DNA of 22,522 bases, taken from positions 1 to 22,522 of the forward strand of contig CAZYXO010000008.1 of assembly GCA_964651315.1 (NCBI GenBank), in the 5' to 3' direction. The stretch comes from CAZYXO01 sp964651315. Its GTDB lineage: Bacteria > Bacillota_I > Bacilli_A > RF39 > UBA660. Shown here piece by piece: positions 14,332 to 19,635 of the stretch. The translations under genes were made by a program, and so were the position numbers. The notes under the pieces are model-generated. The model ran no database searches and was not told the origin of the DNA. It saw nothing but the letters and a program-made list of their open reading frames with translations. How positions within the stretch are numbered: position 1 is the stretch's first letter; each line of letters begins with the position of its first letter.

Positions 14332-15576
14332 TTAATTATCAAAAAAATATCCAAATATTTTACCAAGTATCGAATTTTCTTTGATATTGACTTTTCTATT
14401 CGCGCTCCCCAGTAATTCTTGTTCTTCAATACTTAAAATTGAAAAATCTATATTTTTTAATTTCATTTTATTATTATAATATTTAATCATTCCCATGCAA
14501 GTACTAAACTTATTATTTCTTACTCCTAATTCGGAAACATTACTTACATTAGATATATTACCAAATTTATCTTCAATTAACAAGTTAAAATCTGTTAATT
14601 CAGATACACCACCTAAAACCATTATATAACTTATTTCTTTTTTTGTTAAGAGATTTATTTGTTTTTTTATCAAATTTATTAAATCTGCTAACCTACTTTC
14701 AATAATTTCACTAATTTCGTATTGATTTATCGATAAAGTTTGACCAACTCTATCTGTTACTACTTCAGTTTCATTATTACTTGCAAACTTAGTAGTTGCA
14801 TTTCCTAAATTTTCTTTTAAGAATCTTGCATCATTTCTGGAAACTTTATAAATAAATGCTATATCATTATCAATATTAAGTCCTCCAACATCAAGTACTT
14901 CTAAATTAGTTAAAACACCATGATTAAATATACTGATATTTGTTGTTTCTTCTCCTATATTTATTACTGCTCCAATATCATTAATTGTTTTTTCACATTT
15001 ACATTCATAATAGTCTGCTATAGGACTTATTATATAATCAATTGGTGTCACATCAACATTTTCTAAACAAGTTTTAATATTATTTAATTCCGTTTTCGGA
15101 ACTGTAACAATAACTGATTTAACTGTTAGGCTACTTGCAACCATATTAATCGGATTCTTAACAACTGTTTCGCCATTTATTAAATAACTTGTCGGCATTA
15201 CACTTACAACATATAAATTTTCTGGAATAACTTTATCAACTGCTTTATTCATCGCATCTATTATATCGTTATTTTTAACAACTTTTGTTTCTTCATCTAT
15301 TTTAACACTACCTCTTGCTAGTGTCATTTCTGTATAATTTGCTGGCACATTTACAATTACTTTATCAATATTAACTTCAAGTTCATTATTAACTCGCATA
15401 AATAAATCTTTTAAAGACTTAGTAGTCATTTCAATATCCTTGATATATCCCTTTTTAATTCCCTTCGAAGGAACAGCAACTGCACTTAAAACATTAAGCT
15501 TTTTCTTAACAATTTCAGCTACAACAAGTTTTAATTCATTTGATCCAAAATCTAAACTAGCTATTATCCTTCTCAT
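14332..15576 (-). CDS. ftsA: Cell division protein FtsA
   Basis: Actin-like ATPase that tethers FtsZ filaments to the membrane. The 414 residues begin RRIIASLDFGSNELKLVVAEI (phosphate-1 motif) and continue through the SHS2 insertion of domain 1C (about 80-170). The phosphate-2 segment is DIGAVINIGEETTNISIF, followed by VLDVGGLNIDNDIA. The adenosine motif is YIMVLGGVSELTDF. The C-terminus ILGKIFGYFFDN is an amphipathic membrane-targeting helix. AGGAGAG precedes the ATG. It has its own promoter at 15599-15627, and no ftsQ/divIB is found upstream within the window. Confidence 0.97.
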   Translation of the reverse strand: MRRIIASLDFGSNELKLVVAEIVKKKLNVLSAVAVPSKGIKKGYIKDIEMTTKSLKDLFMRVNNELEVNIDKVIVNVPANYTEMTLARGSVKIDEETKVVKNNDIIDAMNKAVDKVIPENLYVVSVMPTSYLINGETVVKNPINMVASSLTVKSVIVTVPKTELNNIKTCLENVDVTPIDYIISPIADYYECKCEKTINDIGAVINIGEETTNISIFNHGVLTNLEVLDVGGLNIDNDIAFIYKVSRNDARFLKENLGNATTKFASNNETEVVTDRVGQTLSINQYEISEIIESRLADLINLIKKQINLLTKKEISYIMVLGGVSELTDFNLLIEDKFGNISNVSNVSELGVRNNKFSTCMGMIKYYNNKMKLKNIDFSILSIEEQELLGSANRKVNIKENSILGKIFGYFFDN

Positions 15577-15598
15577 ATTTCTCTCCTATGCTAATATC

Positions 15599-15627
15599 AT
15601 TATACAAAAACAATTCCAATTCAGCAA
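15599..15627 (-). promoter_or_regulatory. ftsA-ftsZ promoter
   Basis: TTGCTG (15622-15627) and a perfect TATAAT (15599-15604) are 17 bp apart on the minus strand, about 22 bp before the ftsA ATG, between it and the terminator of the glycosyltransferase gene. Confidence 0.6.
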
Positions 15628-15639
15628 GAAAAAGAAATA

Positions 15640-15674
15640 TTATAATGAAAAAAAGTTGATTTTCCCCAACTTTT
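15640..15674 (-). terminator. Intrinsic terminator after the glycosyltransferase gene
   Basis: On the minus strand AAAAGTTG and CAACTTTT form an 8-bp stem with an 8-base loop (15651-15674), then TTT follows. The stem overlaps the stop codon of the gene. Confidence 0.75.
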
Positions 15675-16899
15675 ACTCTATTTCTCCTATTTTTATGTTT
15701 TTATTATGTTCAATATGATCCCATTTTATATCTTTTTTTAAGACACAAACAATATTAATTGGTATCCACGATAAAATAAATAACGTAAATAAGAAGAACG
15801 CACTTAGCATTTTATCAATTCTTTTATTGTAATAAAGAAGTACATATAAAGATACAAATAATCCCATAACATACATAATAATCATTGGTAAGTAATCACT
15901 TGCTAAGAATGTTGATAAAATATCATATGTTGGCATATTAAATATTTTATAAGTAAATAAGATTCCAAATGTTAGAAAAGATATTATTTGAATTATCGGT
16001 GTAAAATAATTTAGAATCATATCTAAACAACTCAGATTTTTATCTTTAAATAAATGTTTCACTAAATCTTTAAAATATAGTTTAAAACATTGTAAATTCC
16101 CTTTAGACCATCGTACTCTTTGATTCCAAGATACTCTAAAACTAGTTGGTTGTTCATCATATGTAATCGCTTTTTCGACAAAATCTACTTTTATTTTATT
16201 TATCGCACATATTCCAGTAAATTCTACATCTTCAGTTATTGTATGAGTATTAAATCCTATATCATCTATTACACTTTTTTTAAACATAAATCCTGTTCCA
16301 TTAATAGATGCTGATAAATTCATTAATTTTCTTGATTTATTAAAGAAAAAGTTTTGAATATAATAAAATAATGCATAAGATCCTGTTAGCCAATTATCAC
16401 TAACATTTTTTGTATCTCTAAATCCTTGGGCTACTTTAAAACCACAGTTAATCGATTTATTCATTTCTAGTAAAAAATCCTTATGAACAATATTATCAGC
16501 ATCAAATATTACATATGCATCTATTTTTTTATCATTAAATACACTTAATGCTTCTTTTATTGCATCGCCTTTACAAGTTATTTTATTTTTACATTGATAA
16601 ACATTTGCTTTTAATTTCTTTGCTATTTTACTTGTATCATCTGTACAATTATTAACTATTATATTTATTTCATATTTATCTTTATTATAATTTAAATCTT
16701 GTAAACTTTTTATTAAATTAGCTATTACTTTTTCTTCATTTCTTGCTGCAATTAAAATAGAGAAATAGTTTTCTTTCTTAACTAATTCTTTATCTTCTAC
16801 TTCTTTTTTAAATGCAAAAAGACCTGTTATTGCAAAATAAATACCATATAACGCTATAGTTATAAATAAAATATAATACACAATATTTATTATAAACAT
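15673..16899 (-). CDS. Membrane GT2 glycosyltransferase, processive type
   Basis: Family 2 glycosyltransferase with the pattern of polysaccharide-synthesising enzymes such as PgaC/IcaA or hyaluronan synthase. Start chosen at 16899 (MFIINIVYYILF, 408 residues), where GAAGTGAG lies upstream; an ATG 12 codons earlier lacks a site. One N-terminal membrane segment (about 1-28) is followed by the catalytic domain. This contains ILIAARNEEKVI, DAD at 133-135 (metal/UDP-sugar), TED at 222-224 (catalytic base), and QRVRW at 260-264, the mark of processive enzymes. About three to four membrane segments follow. It could make an exopolysaccharide, but sugar and product are unknown. It is a single-gene unit; I see no convincing promoter in 16936-17019. 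Confidence 0.85.
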   Translation of the reverse strand: MFIINIVYYILFITIALYGIYFAITGLFAFKKEVEDKELVKKENYFSILIAARNEEKVIANLIKSLQDLNYNKDKYEINIIVNNCTDDTSKIAKKLKANVYQCKNKITCKGDAIKEALSVFNDKKIDAYVIFDADNIVHKDFLLEMNKSINCGFKVAQGFRDTKNVSDNWLTGSYALFYYIQNFFFNKSRKLMNLSASINGTGFMFKKSVIDDIGFNTHTITEDVEFTGICAINKIKVDFVEKAITYDEQPTSFRVSWNQRVRWSKGNLQCFKLYFKDLVKHLFKDKNLSCLDMILNYFTPIIQIISFLTFGILFTYKIFNMPTYDILSTFLASDYLPMIIMYVMGLFVSLYVLLYYNKRIDKMLSAFFLFTLFILSWIPINIVCVLKKDIKWDHIEHNKNIKIGEIE

Positions 16900-17020
16900 A
16901 ATTATCTCACTTCTTAATTTAATTATTAACAACATTTAATATTTTATGTTGCCAATAATACAATAACATAAATAAACTACTAATTCAATTTATTTGTGAG
17001 TATTTTGTGAAATATTTACA

Positions 17021-17052
17021 AATAAAAAAACACTTCATATTTTAAAGTGTTT
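17021..17052 (-). terminator. Terminator of infC-rpmI-rplT
   Basis: On the minus strand AAACACTT and AAGTGTTT form an 8-bp stem with a 9-base loop (17028-17052), followed by TTTT and an AT-rich tail, eight bases after the rplT stop codon. Confidence 0.8.
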
Positions 17053-17059
17053 ATCATAA

Positions 17060-17623
17060 TTATTTTAAATTTTCTAATAATTCATCTTTCTTCATTGTAC
17101 TAAAGCCTTTAACACCTTTTTCTTTTGCAAGTGCTTTTAACTCAGTTAGATTTTTTGTAGTTAAATCAACCTTTACTTCTTTTTTTGTTTCTGCCTTAGT
17201 TTCAATTTTTTCAACTTTTACTTCTGTTGTTTGTTCTTTTTCAACAGTTTTTTTAACAGTATTAGTTAATTTTTTTTCACCCTTAGCAATACTTACTAAT
17301 TCTTTAAACATTGTTGGATTTTCAATTGCTAATTCTGATAACATTTTACGATTTATTGTTACTCCAGCAACATTTAAACCATTAATGAATTTTGAATAAC
17401 TTATTTCATTTTCACGACATGCTGCATTTATTCTTGTAATCCATAGTTTTCTAAAGTTTCTTTTATTTACTTTACGATCACGGTATGCATATGCTCCACT
17501 ATGAAATGTTTGTTCTTGTGCTGTTTTATATAGTCTATGTTTACTACCAAAATATCCTTTAGCAGCTTTTAATACTTTTCTTCTTCTAGTTTTTGAGACT
17601 GTACCGCCTTTAACTCTTGTCAT
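17060..17623 (-). CDS. rplT: Ribosomal protein bL20 with C-terminal Rho-N/SAP-like extension
   Basis: Large-subunit protein needed for early 50S assembly, and in Firmicutes the repressor of its own operon. Residues 1-115 are ordinary bL20 (MTRVKGGTVSKTRRRK, KAAKGYFGSKHRLYKTAQEQ, RDRKVNKRNFRKLWI, INRKMLSELAIENP). The protein then continues for about 70 residues, against a usual total of about 118. A Lys/Glu/Thr-rich linker (116-152) leads into DLTTKNLTELKALAKEKGVK and a closing FSTMKKDELLENL, which has the helix-loop-helix pattern of Rho-N/SAP nucleic-acid-binding domains. No frame break separates the parts, and the terminator follows the extended end. It lies 18 bp after rpmI. Confidence 0.96.
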   Translation of the reverse strand: MTRVKGGTVSKTRRRKVLKAAKGYFGSKHRLYKTAQEQTFHSGAYAYRDRKVNKRNFRKLWITRINAACRENEISYSKFINGLNVAGVTINRKMLSELAIENPTMFKELVSIAKGEKKLTNTVKKTVEKEQTTEVKVEKIETKAETKKEVKVDLTTKNLTELKALAKEKGVKGFSTMKKDELLENLK

Positions 17624-17641
17624 ATTATTAACCTACCCTTC

Positions 17642-17836
17642 TTAAATAACAGATTTGATTCTGCTACTTACTCCTTTTGCTAAGACACCTTTATTTCTTC
17701 TTTGTCTAACTTGTTTTGAACTATCTTTACTTGTTTTATGATTTCCATTTCCAAGTTTAAATGTTAATGTTCCATTTTTTTTCTTATTAAAAACTTTACT
17801 ACTAGCTTTATGTGTTTTTTGTTTACACTTTGCCAT
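17642..17836 (-). CDS. rpmI: Ribosomal protein bL35
   Basis: A 64-residue basic protein of the large ribosomal subunit. The opening MAKCKQKTHKASSKVFNKKK and the KLGNGNHKTSKDSSKQVRQR core with a basic C-terminus fit bL35, as do its length and its position between infC and rplT. It is 18 bp from each neighbour and is transcribed with them. Confidence 0.95.
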   Translation of the reverse strand: MAKCKQKTHKASSKVFNKKKNGTLTFKLGNGNHKTSKDSSKQVRQRRNKGVLAKGVSSRIKSVI

Positions 17837-17854
17837 ATTTTTTCCTTCTTTCTT

Positions 17855-18382
17855 CTATTTTTTTGGAGTTAAGATTATATACATTTGACGACCTTCCATT
17901 TTTGTATCACTTTCAATCACTGAAACTTCACTTAATGCATCGGCAAATTTTAATAATACTTCTTTACCTAATTCAGGATGAGCCATTTGTCTTCCTTTGA
18001 ATTTAATAAATCCTTTGATTTTATGACCTTTTTCTAAATACTCACGAGCATTTTTAACTCTTGTATTAAAGTCATGAATATCAATAGTAACAGATAAACG
18101 ATATTCTTTAACATCTTTATTTGTTTCTCTTTGTTTCTTTTGTGCTTCCTTAATCTTTTTTTGTTTTTCATAACGATACTTATTATAATCCATTATTTTT
18201 GCTACACATGGATTACCTGTACCATTAATTAGTACAAGATCAAGTCCTGCATAATTAGCAAGTGTTTTCGCATCCTCTAATTTTTTTACACCCATTTGCT
18301 CTCCATTAGGTCCGATTACCATCATTTCCGAAACTCTGATTTCATTATTAATTGGTAAATCGTTTTTGTTATTATTTGCTAT
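17855..18382 (-). CDS. infC: Translation initiation factor IF-3, probable ATA start
   Basis: IF-3 keeps the 30S subunit free and checks the start codon and initiator tRNA. The first in-frame ATG (18325) would remove the conserved N-terminal segment INNEIRVSE. Reading further upstream, the only usable codons in frame are ATA at 18380-18382, nine bases after GGAGG, and ATT two codons earlier, three bases after it. I choose ATA, giving 175 residues. Non-AUG starts are the norm for infC because IF-3 discriminates against them, giving autocontrol. The N-domain (VIGPNGEQMGVKKLEDAKTL), linker (KYRYEKQKKIKEAQKKQ) and C-domain (KEYRLSVTIDIHDFNTRVKNA, FKGRQM, EGRQMYIILTPKK) are all typical. Confidence 0.95.
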   Translation of the reverse strand: MANNNKNDLPINNEIRVSEMMVIGPNGEQMGVKKLEDAKTLANYAGLDLVLINGTGNPCVAKIMDYNKYRYEKQKKIKEAQKKQRETNKDVKEYRLSVTIDIHDFNTRVKNAREYLEKGHKIKGFIKFKGRQMAHPELGKEVLLKFADALSEVSVIESDTKMEGRQMYIILTPKK

Positions 18383-18390
18383 ATAAATGC

Positions 18391-18545
18391 ACCTCCAAAT
18401 ACATTATTATATAAAAAGATGAATAAACTTAACTTATCCACCTTAATAAAATATATTTTACTTCACACTTCATATTTTAATAGGCATTAACCCATCACTT
18501 TTAAGCAATCGGGTGGATAACTAAATCTCTTTCCTTTTTCATAAC
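18391..18545 (-). ncRNA. Candidate L20 leader (autoregulatory 5' region of infC-rpmI-rplT)
   Basis: About 155 bases lie between the predicted transcription start and the infC ribosome-binding site. TTATCCACC near the 5' end (18512-18520) can pair perfectly with GGTGGATAA (18434-18442), closing a domain. That domain holds CCCGATTGC, GTGATGGG and TTAATGCC. This fits the long-range fold of Firmicutes L20 leaders (Rfam RF00558), in which L20 binds a mimic of its 23S site. Position and pairing support it; I could not run a covariance search. Confidence 0.6.
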
Positions 18546-18551
18546 AATATG

Positions 18552-18579
18552 ATTATACCGCAAATTTATGCATTGTCAA
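18552..18579 (-). promoter_or_regulatory. Promoter of infC-rpmI-rplT
   Basis: Consensus TTGACA (18574-18579) and TATAAT (18552-18557), 16 bp apart on the minus strand: the strongest promoter in the window, as expected for ribosomal genes. Confidence 0.85.
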
Positions 18580-18630
18580 GCAAATTATTTTCAAAAATTT
18601 CTATTTTTACGTTATTTGTTACTTTTTATA

Positions 18631-18666
18631 TTAAAAAACTAAATATTATTATCCAAATATTTAGTT
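18631..18666 (-). terminator. Terminator after the PH-domain/membrane-protein pair
   Basis: On the minus strand AACTAAATATT and AATATTTAGTT form an 11-bp stem with an 8-base loop (18637-18666), followed by TTTTAATAT. Confidence 0.75.
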
Positions 18667-18676
18667 CTCATTTTAT

Positions 18677-19051
18677 TTATTTATCTTTTTCTGGATTATG
18701 TTCACTTATCCAAAAAGGTCCAAATTGAATTGCTTTGTAACTTTTACGATTATAGTTATAAATTTTATAACCTAATCCCATACAACTATCAACTGTTCCA
18801 TCATCATATGTTGTAGTTTTATTATTTATAAAGCAAAATACTGGTTTTTCTTCTTTTGTAGTTTTATAATAATCAACTAAAACAATTGCCATCCAAGCAA
18901 ATAATATTACCCAAAGTACAACATTTATTACTTTTTTAACAGTACCTTTTTCATCTTTTGCCTTTTTTTCTGGTTTTTCTTTTACTGCTACTGTTTCTTC
19001 TTCTGCTACTTCAGCTTCAATTACTTTCTTTTCATTTTTGTTTTTACTCAT
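18677..19051 (-). CDS. Unknown small membrane protein, 124 residues
   Basis: I do not recognise a named family. The start chosen is the ATG at 19049-19051 (MSKNKNEKKV), eight bases after GGAG; an in-frame upstream ATG five codons earlier is poorly placed. Residues 1-40 are highly charged (Lys/Glu), and 41-59 form one membrane helix (VINVVLWVILFAWMAIVLV). The outer part has two cysteines, C73 and C90, around TTTYDDGTVDSCMGLGYKIY, which may form a disulfide, and ends FGPFWISEHNP. With the Lys-rich segment inside, the C-terminus would be extracytoplasmic. It overlaps the PH-domain gene by 8 bp, suggesting coupled translation and a joint function. Confidence 0.8.
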   Translation of the reverse strand: MSKNKNEKKVIEAEVAEEETVAVKEKPEKKAKDEKGTVKKVINVVLWVILFAWMAIVLVDYYKTTKEEKPVFCFINNKTTTYDDGTVDSCMGLGYKIYNYNRKSYKAIQFGPFWISEHNPEKDK

Positions 19052-19523
19052 TACTTTCACTCCCATCTATTTTTTTAAATTCCATTTCTTTATTTATAAT
19101 CCGTTCAATTGTTTTCTTAGAAGGACTTCCACCACATATTATTGCTGATATTGTATTAAATATCAATCTAAGAAATAATTTATCTTTATCATTCATATTT
19201 ACAAATTTTAGTAATAATGGATAACCACTATCCAATAATAAATATATTTCAGCACTATTACTTCTAAATATTATCGAATGTGCTGATATTGAACGATAAG
19301 GTATTGTTGTTATTTCTTTTCTTGGTTGTATAGAAATTGAATTATCAAACAATACTATTTTTTTATCAGTAAATATCCCATAATCTCTACCTACATGATA
19401 TCCTGCAATTAATGTTTCATTTTCATAAACATAATCAATTGCATATTGAGGTAAATCTTTAATATTAACTGATTTTTTAAAGTTAAAATGTTTTGTAACT
19501 TCTTTATATCTAATATAAGCCAT
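19044..19523 (-). CDS. Bacterial PH-domain protein
   Basis: The 159 residues fit the bacterial pleckstrin-homology family (bPH_1, PF08000-like). About 45 N-terminal residues lead to LIAGYHVGRDYGIFTDKKIVLFDN, then KEITTIPYRSISAHSIIFRSNSAEIYLLL, the beta pattern in which a 'T-D-K/R-K/R' strand precedes an 'IPY..I' strand. A helical tail (DKLFLRLIFNTISAIICGG) follows. There is no signal peptide or strong membrane segment. Cellular role is unknown for most members. It is the first gene of a two-gene unit behind a good promoter, and its 3' end overlaps the small membrane protein. Confidence 0.72.
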   Translation of the reverse strand: MAYIRYKEVTKHFNFKKSVNIKDLPQYAIDYVYENETLIAGYHVGRDYGIFTDKKIVLFDNSISIQPRKEITTIPYRSISAHSIIFRSNSAEIYLLLDSGYPLLLKFVNMNDKDKLFLRLIFNTISAIICGGSPSKKTIERIINKEMEFKKIDGSESNE

Positions 19524-19538
19524 TTTATCACCAACTTC

Positions 19539-19567
19539 ATTATAACATATTATATTTTTTTCTACAA
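19539..19567 (-). promoter_or_regulatory. Promoter of the PH-domain gene pair
   Basis: TTGTAG (19562-19567) and TATAAT (19539-19544) are 17 bp apart on the minus strand, with the ATG about 15 bp beyond and a GGTGAT ribosome-binding site between. Confidence 0.65.
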
Positions 19568-19592
19568 ATAATTATTCATAATATAATATCTA

Positions 19593-19623
19593 TAAAAGAA
19601 GCCTTATAAAGGGGCTTCTTTTA
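19593..19623 (-). terminator. Terminator after the vWA surface protein
   Basis: TAAAAGAAGCC and GGCTTCTTTTA form an 11-bp stem around a 9-base loop, 12 bp after the stop codon. The A-run/T-run ends make it workable in both directions. Confidence 0.75.
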
Positions 19624-19635
19624 TATTTTTTTGTA

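Noticed and set aside
17855..18325. infC starting at the ATG at 18325
   Set aside because: It would drop the conserved INNEIRVSE segment and has no ribosome-binding site; GGAGG lies further upstream.
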